A stretch of 64,000 bases of DNA from Opitutia bacterium (GTDB taxonomy: Bacteria; Verrucomicrobiota; Verrucomicrobiia; Opitutales; Opitutaceae): NCBI GenBank assembly GCA_947474365.1, contig CANJIU010000004.1, forward strand, positions 1 to 64,000, in the 5' to 3' direction. A model generated the notes under the pieces. That model was not told where the DNA came from and made no database searches. It saw nothing but the letters and a program-made list of their open reading frames with translations. A program made the translations under genes and the position numbers. Positions 1-8,918 of this stretch are shown piece by piece (the first letter of the stretch is position 1; each line of letters opens with the position of its first letter).

Positions 1-66
1 GAAGTGCTCGAGCACAAGTTGCTCGCTCGCGCTGGGTCGGCGAAATTGAGCTTTGGATTTTGCCAT
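1..66 (-). CDS. possible N-terminus of a truncated unknown gene
   Basis: On the minus strand an ATG at 66 opens a frame that stays open to the window edge for 22 codons, beginning MAKSKAQFRR. A GGTGG run about eight bases upstream could act as a weak ribosome binding site. The visible peptide is basic and too short to assign to a family. It could be the start of a real gene leaving the window or a chance frame, so confidence is low. Confidence 0.25.
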   Translation of the reverse strand, partial: MAKSKAQFRRPSASEQLVLEHF

Positions 67-264
67 CGGCACCACCCAAACAAAAGCCGGGAAGAAAGTC
101 CCGCGAAAAATAGCAATGCCCTCCGCGAGCGAAAATTACGGGGGTGAAGAAATCCGCCCTAAAAATTCAATGTACCGGGGAAGGTCGGGTCACCGGGACG
201 CGCCGCCCGTCGTTCCCGACAAATCCGTTGCCGGCCCGGTCACTTTTGCCTTGCTCACCGAGAG
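67..264. other. intergenic region upstream of the ABC transporter
   Basis: About 200 bases with no convincing gene. It is slightly less GC-rich than its surroundings and must hold the promoter of the downstream ABC exporter genes. A GAGAG run just before the ATG at 265 may serve as ribosome binding site. No clear -35/-10 pair or operator was recognised. Confidence 0.4.
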
Positions 265-1062
265 ATGGACGCGCCTCCCCTGCTTTCACCCGCCGCCCCC
301 GGACCCGCCGCATGTGAGGCGCGGGCGGTGCGCAAACATTTCGGCGCCACGCGGGCCGTTGACGAACTCAATCTGTGCATCCCGAGCGGGATGCTCTACG
401 CCTTCCTCGGCCCGAACGGCGCCGGCAAGACAACCAGCCTGCGCATGTTCGCCGGCTTGCTCCGGCCCGACGCCGGCGACGTCTACATCCACGGAAAATC
501 GGTCACGCAAAATCCCGCGGAGGCGAAACGCCCGCTGGCGTACGTGCCAGACGATCCTTTGCTCTACGGCAAACTTCGCCCGCTCGAATACCTCGAGTTT
601 GTCGCCGCCCTATGGAACCTGGGTGGTGCCTCCGCACGTCCCCGTGCCGAGGAATTGCTGCAAAACCTCGGCCTTTGGGAGAAACGCGGCGACTACATCG
701 AAAGTTTCTCGCGCGGCATGAAGCAGAAAATGGCCCTCGCGGGTGCGTTGATTCACGACCCGTCGGTCATGTTGCTGGACGAACCGCTGACCGGTCTCGA
801 CGCGCTTGCGGCCCGGCACGTCAAGGACCTGCTGAATGACTTTGTGCGCCGGGGCGGCACCGTTGTGCTCACGACCCACATCCTCGATGTTGCGGAAAGA
901 ATGGCCGAAAGGATTGGCATCATCCATGCCGGCCGGCTGATCGCCGAGGGCTCGCTCGAGGAGCTGCGCACGCATTCCGGACGGGAAGGAGCGACGCTTG
1001 AGGATGTGTTTCTCAGTGTCACGGCCTCAGGCCCGGGCGGTATTGATCCGCGTTCGCCATGA
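265..1062 (+). CDS. ABC transporter ATP-binding protein
   Basis: A 265-residue nucleotide-binding subunit that should couple ATP hydrolysis in the cytoplasm to movement of a substrate by the membrane protein encoded next. It shows a Walker A motif GPNGAGKT near residue 50, a signature region ESFSRGM (a variant of LSGGQ), a Walker B ending MLLDEPLTGLDA, and the H-loop TTHILD. The fold and the YVPDDPLLY region resemble ABC-2 type (CcmA/DrrA-like) exporters. The stop overlaps the permease start by four bases (ATGA), so the two are translationally coupled. The substrate cannot be read from the sequence. The following glycosyltransferase gene hints at, but does not prove, a link to the cell envelope. 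Confidence 0.9.
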   Translation: MDAPPLLSPAAPGPAACEARAVRKHFGATRAVDELNLCIPSGMLYAFLGPNGAGKTTSLRMFAGLLRPDAGDVYIHGKSVTQNPAEAKRPLAYVPDDPLLYGKLRPLEYLEFVAALWNLGGASARPRAEELLQNLGLWEKRGDYIESFSRGMKQKMALAGALIHDPSVMLLDEPLTGLDALAARHVKDLLNDFVRRGGTVVLTTHILDVAERMAERIGIIHAGRLIAEGSLEELRTHSGREGATLEDVFLSVTASGPGGIDPRSP

Positions 1063-2528
1063 AGACGGTCGCCCAACAGGCCTGGCCGATCGTCCGCAAC
1101 GACCTTCGGCTGTTCTGGCGCGAGATGCAGGGTTCCAGGCCGGGCATTTGGGGCTACTCGTTGCTCATTGTACTTTTCGCCATCATGCACGCCACCGTCA
1201 TTTCCGGCATGTGGCGAATCAAGACGGCGCCCCCGCCCGGGGTTGAGGTGCTCGGCGGTATTTATGTGGCGCTCGCGATGCTCGGTGGGACGATTCACCG
1301 CGCCATCCAACTGCTCCACACCCGATCGGACTTTGATCTGCTGCTGTCCTCCCCGACGCCGCCCCGCGCGGTGCTGCTGGCGCGCGTCGGATCGCTGGCA
1401 CTGACGGCCGGCCTGACCCTGAGCATCTTTACGGCCCCCGTGCTCAATGGACTGATTCTCCGCGTGTCACCGTACTACCTGGCTGGTTACGCCGTGCTGG
1501 CGATACTGGCACTTTTCACGGCGGCGGCTGGCATCGCGATCTGTCTCCTGTTGGTGCGCTGGTTTGGCGCCGTCCGCGCCCGGCTCATCGCGATTGCCAT
1601 CGGCGCCGTGCTTGGCGGGGGACTGCCGTTGATCTTTAGCATGCTCAGCCTCCTGCCCAAGGCCAGGCTTCGCGAACTGCAGATCGGGTTTGTCCAGTTG
1701 TTGCACAATCCAACGATGACGTTTCTGGCCGGGGCCAATCGGGGGGCTCTCCTCCCGTTGGCGCTGCTCGCTCTCGTCACCCTCCTCACGATTACCGTCG
1801 CCCTTCGGATGTTGACCCGAACGTTTGTCGCCCAGCTTCAGGACAACAACATCAGCGTCGGGCATCGCCACCACGAGTTCGATCACCGCTGGGTCGAAGG
1901 CCTCATCCCCGCAATCTGGCGCAAGGAGCTGCGCCTGATTGCCCGCAGCCCGCTGCTGATGGTGCAACTCCTGCCCATGATGATCATTTCCCTTCTCGCC
2001 GCCTTGATGGCGACCAAGTTCCTGGGGAGCCACACGCTCGCTCCCGCCGCCCTCTTCTGCGCGGCTTTCTTCTCATTCCTGCTGGCCGACGTCGCTTCGA
2101 GCGGGGAGGTCGGATGGGATTTGGTCCGATTGAGTCCAGCCACGGAGTCACGGCTGCGCGGCGTGAAAATGGCCGCGTGCATGGCCGTGCCGGTGACCAT
2201 CGCCGCGGCGCTCAGCGTCTGGATCGCGATGTTGGGTCGGCCCTGGCTGGCATTGTTGACCCTCTTCTTTTCCGTACTCTCCGCGGCCGGATCCACCTGG
2301 ATCGCCGTCGTCACCATCGGGCCATCGCCGCGTTACGACCTGCTGCAGCCGCCCAATCCGAAGGTAGACCTTCGCCAGCTCCTCGCTCAGGTCATCGTCT
2401 ATCCAGGCACGATCGGGCTTGGCCTGTGTTCCTATGAATTCCATCTGCTCGCCGTTCCGTTTCTCGGACTCGCACTGATCTGTGTCATCGCCAGCTTCAC
2501 CCTGCTGGAGCCCCGCGCTACCGACTGA
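1059..2528 (+). CDS. ABC-2 type transporter permease
   Basis: A 489-residue hydrophobic protein with many predicted membrane segments in two halves (roughly residues 30-255 and 300-480), separated by a polar cytoplasmic stretch rich in Arg and His (about 265-295, RHHEFDHRW). It is the membrane partner of the ATP-binding protein encoded just upstream, with which it overlaps by four bases. The size and the absence of a fused ATPase or periplasmic domain fit large ABC-2 exporters. Its stop shares one base (TGATG) with the WecB-family gene, so all three are probably one transcript. The exported compound is unknown. Confidence 0.82.
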   Translation: MKTVAQQAWPIVRNDLRLFWREMQGSRPGIWGYSLLIVLFAIMHATVISGMWRIKTAPPPGVEVLGGIYVALAMLGGTIHRAIQLLHTRSDFDLLLSSPTPPRAVLLARVGSLALTAGLTLSIFTAPVLNGLILRVSPYYLAGYAVLAILALFTAAAGIAICLLLVRWFGAVRARLIAIAIGAVLGGGLPLIFSMLSLLPKARLRELQIGFVQLLHNPTMTFLAGANRGALLPLALLALVTLLTITVALRMLTRTFVAQLQDNNISVGHRHHEFDHRWVEGLIPAIWRKELRLIARSPLLMVQLLPMMIISLLAALMATKFLGSHTLAPAALFCAAFFSFLLADVASSGEVGWDLVRLSPATESRLRGVKMAACMAVPVTIAAALSVWIAMLGRPWLALLTLFFSVLSAAGSTWIAVVTIGPSPRYDLLQPPNPKVDLRQLLAQVIVYPGTIGLGLCSYEFHLLAVPFLGLALICVIASFTLLEPRATD

Positions 2529-3322
2529 TGACCGCACCGAACGAAAATGCCCCGCCGACCGTACCGCGCTATAACGTCCTCGGCGTGGGAGTCTCTGTGC
2601 TCAGTTTGGCGCAGGCAACCAAACTCATCGTCGGCGTCCGGGGTCGCCCGCATCGCGGCTACGTATGCGTCACGGGCGTTCACGGCATCACAGAAGCGGG
2701 CGATGAACCGACGTTTCGCGACGTCTTGAACGGCGCCTGGCTCATCACGCCCGACGGCATGCCGCTCGTCTGGATCGGGCGGGCGCACGGATATTCGGAG
2801 ATGACACGCGTCTACGGACCCGACCTGATGCTGGCGGTGTGCGACGCGGGCCGTGCCACCAGGCTCACCCACTATTTCTATGGAGGCGGACCAGGGGTTG
2901 CCGGGACGTTGCGCAACCGGCTGGAGGCCCGCTTTCCCGGACTCGAGGTCGTGGGGACCTACACACCACCCTTCCGCGCGTTGACCGCCGATGAGACCGC
3001 GTCGTGGCGCGCTGAAATTGCACGTCTTCGCCCTGACGTGATTTGGATCGGACTAAGCACGCCCAAGCAAGAACGCCTCATGAGCACCCTCTCCGGCACG
3101 ATCGACGTGGGAGTGCTGATCGGCGTCGGTGCGGCATTTGATTTTCACGCCGCGCTGAAGCGCCAGGCTCCGCGGTGGATGCAGCGCAGCGGACTAGAAT
3201 GGCTTTTCCGGCTCATTGCGGAGCCGCGACGCCTCGGTTGGCGCTATTTGCGAAACAACCCACTCTTTATCTGTCGGCTGCTGCTACACGCAACGGGGAT
3301 TCGAAAGTATCCTCTTGAGTAG
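2528..3322 (+). CDS. WecB/TagA/CpsF family glycosyltransferase (GT26)
   Basis: A 264-residue GT26 enzyme. Members transfer a sugar, typically N-acetylmannosamine or a glucuronic acid, to a lipid-linked intermediate at the cytoplasmic face during surface polymer synthesis. Family marks are the early ITPDGMPLVW stretch, the YFYGGGPGVAG segment, and the late GLSTPKQE followed by GVGAAFDF and the RAPRWMQRSGLEWLFRL block that is highly characteristic of WecB/TagA/CpsF. Length is normal for the family. It starts one base inside the preceding permease stop. The position beside an exporter and a nucleotide-sugar epimerase supports a role in exopolysaccharide or lipopolysaccharide synthesis. The exact acceptor and donor are not decidable from sequence. 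Confidence 0.9.
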   Translation: MTAPNENAPPTVPRYNVLGVGVSVLSLAQATKLIVGVRGRPHRGYVCVTGVHGITEAGDEPTFRDVLNGAWLITPDGMPLVWIGRAHGYSEMTRVYGPDLMLAVCDAGRATRLTHYFYGGGPGVAGTLRNRLEARFPGLEVVGTYTPPFRALTADETASWRAEIARLRPDVIWIGLSTPKQERLMSTLSGTIDVGVLIGVGAAFDFHAALKRQAPRWMQRSGLEWLFRLIAEPRRLGWRYLRNNPLFICRLLLHATGIRKYPLE

Positions 3323-3358
3323 GCGGTTTCGAAAAGCACCCTCAGCGGCCGGACATCC

Positions 3359-4342
3359 ATGAGCGAAACGTTCACCGTAATCACAGGCGCCGGAGGCTTC
3401 ATCGGCGGTCATTTGGCGGCGGCGCTGTGCAACCGCGGCGAACGACTGCGCCTCGTAGACGTAAAGCCCCTCGCTCGCTGGCACCAGCCGCCACCACCCG
3501 ACGCCGAAGCACTGACCGCCGATCTGCGCGATCTCGCCGCCTGTCGACGGACAATGGCCGGCGCAGGAGCCGTCTATAACCTGGCGGCAGACATGGGAGG
3601 AATGGGATTCATCGAAACGAACAAAACGGCTTGCATGCTGAACGTGCTGATCAACACCCATCTTCTGATGGCCGCAAAGGAAGCCGGCGTGCGGCGCTTC
3701 TTTTTCGCATCGTCCGCCTGCGTGTACGCGGCCGACAAACAGCTCACTCCGGACATCCCGCCGTTACGCGAGGACGACGCCTATCCGGCCATGCCGGAGG
3801 ACGGCTATGGCTGGGAGAAACTCTTCAGCGAACGGTTGTGCCGCCACTACCGCGAGGATCATGGCATCGAGACACGCGTCGCACGCTACCACAACGTTTA
3901 CGGCACCCATGAAACATTCGACGGTGGAAGGGAGAAGGCTCCCGCGGCCATCTGCCGGAAAATCGCCGAGGCCAAACTCGCGGGCCGCACCGAAATCGAA
4001 ATCTGGGGCGACGGCGAACAGACCCGCAGCTTCACCTACATCGACGACTGCCTGCGCGGCACGCAGCTGGTGATGAATGGACCACACGCCGAACCCGTGA
4101 ACGTGGGCAGCACCGAAATGGTGACGATCAATCAACTCGTCACAATCGTGGAGGAGATTGCCGGCGTGAAGATGCGTCGCAACTACAACCTCGCCGCGCC
4201 CCGCGGCGTGCGCGGCCGCAACAGTGACAACACACTAATCGCCGCCCGCTATGGCTGGCAGCCCGCTACTTCGTTGCGCACCGGCATGGAGAAGCTTTAC
4301 CGCTGGGTATACGATCAGGTCGCCTCACAGCGGCTGCCCTAA
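3359..4342 (+). CDS. GDP-mannose 3,5-epimerase-like NAD-dependent epimerase
   Basis: A 327-residue extended short-chain dehydrogenase/reductase. The N-terminal NAD-binding motif GAGGFIGGHL is at residues 10-19, and the catalytic YGWEK is at 150-154. The stretch NLAADMGGMGF (74-84) and the SSACVY motif with Cys121 match plant GDP-mannose 3,5-epimerase. GGREKAPAA supplies Lys193, corresponding to the second acid/base residue of that enzyme. The family converts GDP-D-mannose to GDP-L-galactose or GDP-L-gulose. The gene follows the GT26 gene by 36 bases, which suggests it feeds a sugar nucleotide into surface polymer synthesis. Another GDP- or UDP-sugar epimerase activity within the family cannot be excluded. 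Confidence 0.8.
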   Translation: MSETFTVITGAGGFIGGHLAAALCNRGERLRLVDVKPLARWHQPPPPDAEALTADLRDLAACRRTMAGAGAVYNLAADMGGMGFIETNKTACMLNVLINTHLLMAAKEAGVRRFFFASSACVYAADKQLTPDIPPLREDDAYPAMPEDGYGWEKLFSERLCRHYREDHGIETRVARYHNVYGTHETFDGGREKAPAAICRKIAEAKLAGRTEIEIWGDGEQTRSFTYIDDCLRGTQLVMNGPHAEPVNVGSTEMVTINQLVTIVEEIAGVKMRRNYNLAAPRGVRGRNSDNTLIAARYGWQPATSLRTGMEKLYRWVYDQVASQRLP

Positions 4343-5109
4343 AACAACTCCGTTTGCTGCAACGCATCACGCTTCCGCGGGTCGAGCGTGCTGAGCGCCA
4401 GGAGTTGCATCGTAGACATGGCGGCGATTTGCGGGTCGCGCGCCAAGTCCGCGAGTAACACCGCCCCTGCGAGCGCATCGTAGAGTGCCGCATGATAGCG
4501 GCGCCGGTTCTCCGGACAGTGCTCGGCGGCCAGCCCATCGAGTTCCCCCTGTAGTCCCGCCGCCATCACGAGCGCCTCGAGCCGGCCCGAGTCAAAACGG
4601 GGAAACAGCTGCGCATAGAGCCGCGCCGTATCGACCCAAGGTCCCCAATCAACGATGCGCGACCCCGGACGCGCGAAATCCGGCACACTCCGCGGGTAGG
4701 CCCAGACCGACTTGAGCAACCCGTTCTCGACTCCGGCATAGTGCGCCGCAAGTGGACCCAGTTCGCGCAGGCTCAAGAAGTAACTCCACTCGTCGCTGAA
4801 CGGCGCGTGCGTCGCCAGCACCTCTTCGCACAGCCCGTGAACTGCCACGTCCTCCTCCCGCACCCGCCCCATGGCGCGGCACAGACGCGTGCGAGCCGAC
4901 ACCACCTTGCCAAGATGCACCTCGACCACGCCAAACTCGAGGATGCCCGAGGCGTAACTGCCTTCGAAATCGACGAAGAAGATCGGCTGCTCGACCCAAG
5001 TGTTGGCCACGCCACACTCGGAACACACCGGAGCCCGGAATCCGAACCTTTTTTCCGTGTATCCGCCAGATTCGTCGGCAACGTTTTCCTCATGGATCTT
5101 GAGCCCCAC
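4339..5109 (-). CDS. DEDDh-type 3'-5' exonuclease
   Basis: A protein of up to 256 residues with an RNase T/DnaQ-like exonuclease fold. The first motif FFVDFEGS gives Asp47 and Glu49, and the final motif HAALYDA gives His206 and Asp211. The second motif, normally HNxxFD, appears as HYAGVENGLL, with Glu128 or another acid in place of the usual Asp, so metal binding may be altered. The frame opens with GTG at 5109 and includes a short Cys pair (CSEC). This start overlaps the divergent phosphatase start by 18 bases, so an internal GTG downstream may be the real start. The 3' end overlaps the epimerase gene by four bases. The nucleic-acid substrate is unknown. Confidence 0.72.
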   Translation of the reverse strand: MGLKIHEENVADESGGYTEKRFGFRAPVCSECGVANTWVEQPIFFVDFEGSYASGILEFGVVEVHLGKVVSARTRLCRAMGRVREEDVAVHGLCEEVLATHAPFSDEWSYFLSLRELGPLAAHYAGVENGLLKSVWAYPRSVPDFARPGSRIVDWGPWVDTARLYAQLFPRFDSGRLEALVMAAGLQGELDGLAAEHCPENRRRYHAALYDALAGAVLLADLARDPQIAAMSTMQLLALSTLDPRKRDALQQTELF

Positions 5110-5862
5110 CGCACTTTCATGGCCGAACTCGCCCGGGAGAGCGGCGACTTCATCCGGCCGCTCTTCCGGCAGCGCAGTCTGTCGGTCGAAACCAAGGCCG
5201 ATGATTCACCCGTCACGCTCGCCGACCGCGGGGCGGAGAAACTGATGCGCGCGCGAATATCCCAGCGTTTCCCCGAGCACGGCATCATCGGCGAGGAATT
5301 CGGCAGCGAACGCGACGGAGCGGAATTCGTCTGGATGCTCGATCCCATCGACGGCACCAAGTCGTTCATCTCCGGCGTGCCACTCTGGGGCACGTTGATC
5401 GCACTGCTCCATCAGGGCCAGCCGATCCTCGGCTGCATCCACCAACCCATCCTCGATCAACTCATGATCGGCGACGGCACGACGACCCGGCTGAACGGAT
5501 CCGCGGTTCGCTGCCGCCCGACGACCCGCATCGCCGATGCGACCCTGCTCACGAGCGATCCCCTCAATCCCGCAAAATATCAGGACGGCGCCGCGTATAC
5601 CGCCTTGGAGAAACGCGCCCACCTCGTTCGGCTATGGGGTGATTGCTACGGCTACCTGCTCGTCGCCGGCGGCTGGGCGGACGTGATGGTCGACCCGATC
5701 ATGAATCCCTGGGACATCGCCGCCCTCGTGCCCATCATCCGAGGCGCCGGCGGCGTGGTTTCCGATTGGCACGGCGGCCCTGCCTACCCCGCCACGTCAA
5801 CAGTGGCATGCGCGACCCCTGAATTGCATGCGGACGTCATCGCCGCGCTGAACGCCGGTTAA
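5092..5862 (+). CDS. inositol monophosphatase family protein (possible histidinol-phosphatase)
   Basis: A 256-residue magnesium-dependent phosphatase of the IMPase/FBPase fold. The metal ligands are visible: GEEFG with Glu68-Glu69, then DPIDGTKSF with Asp84 and Asp87, and late WDIAALV. This subfamily, with LDPIDGTKSF and a compact C-terminus, often matches HisN-type histidinol-phosphatases, but inositol-1-phosphatase or PAP phosphatase activity is also possible. The ATG at 5092 is chosen because homology begins there; the frame is open further upstream but only as antisense of the exonuclease. An internal ATG at 5119 is an alternative start. hisC lies 17 kb away, so there is no operon support for histidine synthesis. 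Confidence 0.82.
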   Translation: MDLEPHRTFMAELARESGDFIRPLFRQRSLSVETKADDSPVTLADRGAEKLMRARISQRFPEHGIIGEEFGSERDGAEFVWMLDPIDGTKSFISGVPLWGTLIALLHQGQPILGCIHQPILDQLMIGDGTTTRLNGSAVRCRPTTRIADATLLTSDPLNPAKYQDGAAYTALEKRAHLVRLWGDCYGYLLVAGGWADVMVDPIMNPWDIAALVPIIRGAGGVVSDWHGGPAYPATSTVACATPELHADVIAALNAG

Positions 5863-5889
5863 GGCGAAAGCGGGGCTTCCCCCGGATGC

Positions 5890-6681
5890 TCACTGCTTCG
5901 GTGCCGGTGCCGCGGCCGGCTTCGGTACCACCGGCGCGCCCCCGCCCGCCTCGCGCTTCGCTTTCTGCGACATCGCGAATTCCGCGCCCATCTGCTGCAC
6001 CTTCGGGATGACCTCGGACATGCGGCTCTGAATCACTGCGCCTAGTTTCTCCTGCGTCGCCGGCAGCTTGGCCGCCATCATCTCACCCAACGGCGTCGAA
6101 TAAAACGCCGCGATGGAATCGAGTTCTTCCTTGCTGAACGTCTCGCTATAGATTTTCGACACGTCAGCGCGGAGTTTCTTGGCGTCGAGGACGCCGAGAA
6201 TCTCCTCGGCTACCTTTTTTTGAAAGACCGCGACGTCCGCCGGATCGGCGCCTTGGGAGACCATGCGCGCGCCAACCTGCTGGAACTGACTGAGGACCGC
6301 CTTCTTTTGCTGCGCGATTCCGCGCTCCAGCATCTCCTCGAAATGCATCTTGTTCAGCACCGCCTCGGCATCGGCAATCGTCGCCGGAATCGGCGCCGCC
6401 GGGGCGTTCGCGGTTGCCGCGTCGGCGACGAGCGTCACCCGCGACACGGTGCCATCGCGCTCCAACTCGAGCACGCCCGTCTTGGCCTCGTAGGCCTTGA
6501 GCGTGTAACCGGCAAACGTTTCGCCGAGGGCGAGAAAGGGGCTCGTCTTGCCCGCCGGGTCGATGAGGACGAAGCGGTGCTCCCGGCCCATCGTCAGCGT
6601 CGCGTTGAACAAAGGGAGCGCGTCAGCCGCGCGCAACGCAACGACCGAGGCAATCCCAAGAAGGATGAGGCGGAGTTTCAT
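5890..6681 (-). CDS. DUF2059 domain-containing exported protein
   Basis: A 263-residue protein with a likely signal peptide at residues 1-21 (hydrophobic LILLGIASVVAL, then Ala-rich), so probably periplasmic. The C-terminal half carries a DUF2059-type domain recognisable by KIYSETFSKEELDSIAAFY and the following SPLGEMMAAKLP-like stretch, preceded by a helical segment with KMHFEEML. The tail is rich in Pro and Ala (from about residue 240). The biochemical role of DUF2059 proteins is not established. It stands alone on the minus strand, with queF starting to its right, and may be cotranscribed with it. No regulatory site was recognised. Confidence 0.72.
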   Translation of the reverse strand: MKLRLILLGIASVVALRAADALPLFNATLTMGREHRFVLIDPAGKTSPFLALGETFAGYTLKAYEAKTGVLELERDGTVSRVTLVADAATANAPAAPIPATIADAEAVLNKMHFEEMLERGIAQQKKAVLSQFQQVGARMVSQGADPADVAVFQKKVAEEILGVLDAKKLRADVSKIYSETFSKEELDSIAAFYSTPLGEMMAAKLPATQEKLGAVIQSRMSEVIPKVQQMGAEFAMSQKAKREAGGGAPVVPKPAAAPAPKQ

Positions 6682-6757
6682 TTCGCCACGAAACTATCCA
6701 CGTTCCCGGCAACTGCGAGGACGAAGCCGATGGACCGTCCTCCGCCGGACGGACCGT

Positions 6758-7120
6758 TCAGCGCCGCTTCCGGGGTGGCGCCCAGTCACACGTCACCCGC
6801 GACGTGATGCCTCCGCGCCCCTTCCAGTCGGCGACGATGGTGAGCTGCCGCGGGCGCAGCACCGCCCCAAGATCATCGCAAATCTTGTTTGTCACCGCCT
6901 CGAAGAAGATGCCTTCGTTGCGAAACGCGTGGAAGTAGAGCTTGAGTGACTTGAGCTCGACGCAGGTTTTGTCCGCCACATAGCGCAACGTGATCTCGGC
7001 AAAATCCGGATGTCCGGTGATCGGGCACATCGAGGTGAATTCATGATGGGTGTGTTCGATCACGTAGTCGCGGTGCGCCGCGGGATTCGGGAACGTCTCA
7101 AGGATCTTGGGATCAGCCAT
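6758..7120 (-). CDS. queF: preQ1 synthase (NADPH-dependent 7-cyano-7-deazaguanine reductase)
   Basis: A 120-residue unimodular QueF, which reduces preQ0 to preQ1 in queuosine biosynthesis in the cytoplasm. The active-site stretch TSMCPITGHPDF contains the nucleophile Cys32 and the proton donor Asp39. The family motif VELKSLKLYF (54-63) followed by FRNEGIFFE supplies the substrate-binding Glu74. The length matches the short tunnelling-fold class such as that of Bacillus. The ATG at 7120 is chosen because QueF homology begins there; the frame runs about 30 codons further upstream. No other queuosine gene is present nearby. Confidence 0.95.
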   Translation of the reverse strand: MADPKILETFPNPAAHRDYVIEHTHHEFTSMCPITGHPDFAEITLRYVADKTCVELKSLKLYFHAFRNEGIFFEAVTNKICDDLGAVLRPRQLTIVADWKGRGGITSRVTCDWAPPRKRR

Positions 7121-7231
7121 GATGGGAAAAGGTGTGGGTGGCGCGCGGCGTGAAGCGAGGAGAAAGACGGCAAATCCTGGCCGGCCGCACGCGCGCTGCC
7201 GGCGCCTCACGACTCGACCCCTTCCGCCCGG

Positions 7232-8815
7232 TCACGTCGCCGTTTCGGTAAACCGGCTCTCCCGGATTACGGTAATCTTGATCGTGCTCGGATACTGCAG
7301 CTCGGCTTCGATGCGCTTGCGGAGTTCCTTCGCGATTTCGCGCGCCCGGTCATCGGTGACCTCGCAGGGCGACACCACAACACGAATCTCGCGGCCCGCC
7401 TGAATCGCGAACGCCTGCTGCACACCTTCAAGCGAGAGGGCGAGCTTCTCCAACCGGCCCAGCCGCTGGATGTAACTCGTCATCGACTCGGCGCGCGCTC
7501 CCGGCCGCACCGCCGAAATCGTGTCGGCAAGAATGACCAGTCCGGCGTAAACGGTCTCGGGGCGCACCTCCTCATGATGAGCCGCGACGGCGTTCACAAC
7601 AATCGGCGTCTCCCCGTACCGTTTGATGAACTCGGCGCCAATCATCGCATGGCTGCCCTCGAGTTCCCCCGGCACACCCTTGCCGACGTCGTGCAGCAGG
7701 CCGGCGCGCTTCGCCACGTTGGGATCAAGTCCGACTTCGCTCGCAATCAGGGAGGCGAGAAACGCCGTCTCAATTGAGTGATCGAGCACGTTTTGGTTGT
7801 AGGAAAACCGGTACTTCAGCCGGCCAAGCAGCTTGATGATTTCGGGGTGCAGGCCATTGATGTTAAGCTTCGCGACCGCGTCCTCACCCGCCTGCGTCGT
7901 CACCAGATCGATCTCCTCCTTGGCGCGCTTCACCCCTTCCTCGATCGAGGCCGGATGAATGCGGCCGTCCTTCACCAGCGCGTCCAGCGCCACCCGCGCC
8001 ACCTCGCGTCGCACCGGGTCGAACGACGAGACCAGCACCATCTGTGGAGACTCGTCGATCAAGAGTGTGACGCCGGTGGCGGACTCGAACGATTTGATGT
8101 TCCGCCCTTCCCGGCCGATGATCCGGCCCTTCATCTCCTCGTTGGGCAGCTGGATGATCGTCGCGGTGAGATCGTTGTTCGGCTTGCTGGAGATCCGCTG
8201 CATCGAGGCGACCAAAATGCGGCGCGCGTCGTTCTGCAGCTCCTGCTCCGATTTTTCGAGCGTGGCGCGGCGCAACGCACGGATTTCGTCCTGACATTCA
8301 AGCAGGACCTCCTCGCGGAGCTGCTTGCGAATTTCATCGGCGTCGAGCTGCGAGACACCCTCCAGTCGCTTGCGCACGCTCTTCGACAACGCGCGAATCG
8401 CATCGCGGGCCTGTTTGACGGCCGAATTCTCGCGATTCAGCCGCTCCTGCCGTTGCTCCAGCTGATAATCAAGAAGTGCCAGGGACTCCTCGTGCGCGCG
8501 AATTTCCCGTAGCCGCACATCGCTCTCGATTTCGCGTCGGTCGAATTCCCGGTTCAATTCCGCGCGCTTCTCCTGGATTTCCGCCTCGGCCTTTTGCTTC
8601 ATCTCCTCCGCGGCAACCGCGGCCTCGCGCCGCGCCACCTCCAGCAATTCGGCCGCCTGTTCATGCGCCACCCGCCGAGTATGCCGCGTCACGGCCCATA
8701 CGGCCATGAAACTGAGACCTCCGCCAACGACCAACGCCACCGGGACCGACCAGTCCAAGAACAGGTCGGTCTCGGCGATCAGAAACGCGAAGTCGGCTGC
8801 GCTCACTGACGTCAA
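7232..8815 (-). CDS. rny: ribonuclease Y
   Basis: A 527-residue membrane-anchored endoribonuclease that initiates mRNA decay. The order is a transmembrane segment (about residues 23-43), a long charged coiled coil rich in Glu, Arg and Ala (about 50-210), a KH domain with the GRIIGREGRNIK loop, and an HD domain with the metal-binding pair His375-Asp376 in HDVGKG and a downstream AAHHEE. Length and layout match the RNase Y family closely. It lies 111 bases from queF on the same strand. The genome also encodes an RNase E/G homologue at 18.8 kb, so both decay systems coexist here. Confidence 0.96.
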   Translation of the reverse strand: MTSVSAADFAFLIAETDLFLDWSVPVALVVGGGLSFMAVWAVTRHTRRVAHEQAAELLEVARREAAVAAEEMKQKAEAEIQEKRAELNREFDRREIESDVRLREIRAHEESLALLDYQLEQRQERLNRENSAVKQARDAIRALSKSVRKRLEGVSQLDADEIRKQLREEVLLECQDEIRALRRATLEKSEQELQNDARRILVASMQRISSKPNNDLTATIIQLPNEEMKGRIIGREGRNIKSFESATGVTLLIDESPQMVLVSSFDPVRREVARVALDALVKDGRIHPASIEEGVKRAKEEIDLVTTQAGEDAVAKLNINGLHPEIIKLLGRLKYRFSYNQNVLDHSIETAFLASLIASEVGLDPNVAKRAGLLHDVGKGVPGELEGSHAMIGAEFIKRYGETPIVVNAVAAHHEEVRPETVYAGLVILADTISAVRPGARAESMTSYIQRLGRLEKLALSLEGVQQAFAIQAGREIRVVVSPCEVTDDRAREIAKELRKRIEAELQYPSTIKITVIRESRFTETAT

Positions 8816-8847
8816 GGGACTGCGGAACGTAGGGGCGCCGACCCAAA

Positions 8848-8865
8848 CCTCAAGTCTTCTTGAGG
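8848..8865 (-). terminator. weak hairpin after the exosortase gene
   Basis: A perfect 7-bp stem CCTCAAG/CTTGAGG with a four-base loop lies 54 bases beyond the exosortase stop on the minus strand. Read on that strand it is followed by TTTGGGT, a poor T-tract, so intrinsic termination is possible but not certain. It also sits just upstream of the rny start codon. Confidence 0.35.
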
Positions 8866-8918
8866 GAATGGTTAGTTACTTGCGCAATCGACTGCCCGGC
8901 TGACGGTTCGTCTTGGGT

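Noticed and set aside
4741-5091. N-terminal extension of the inositol-monophosphatase-family protein
   Set aside because: The upstream 117 codons are antisense to the exonuclease gene and have no homology. The ATG at 5092 fits the family start.
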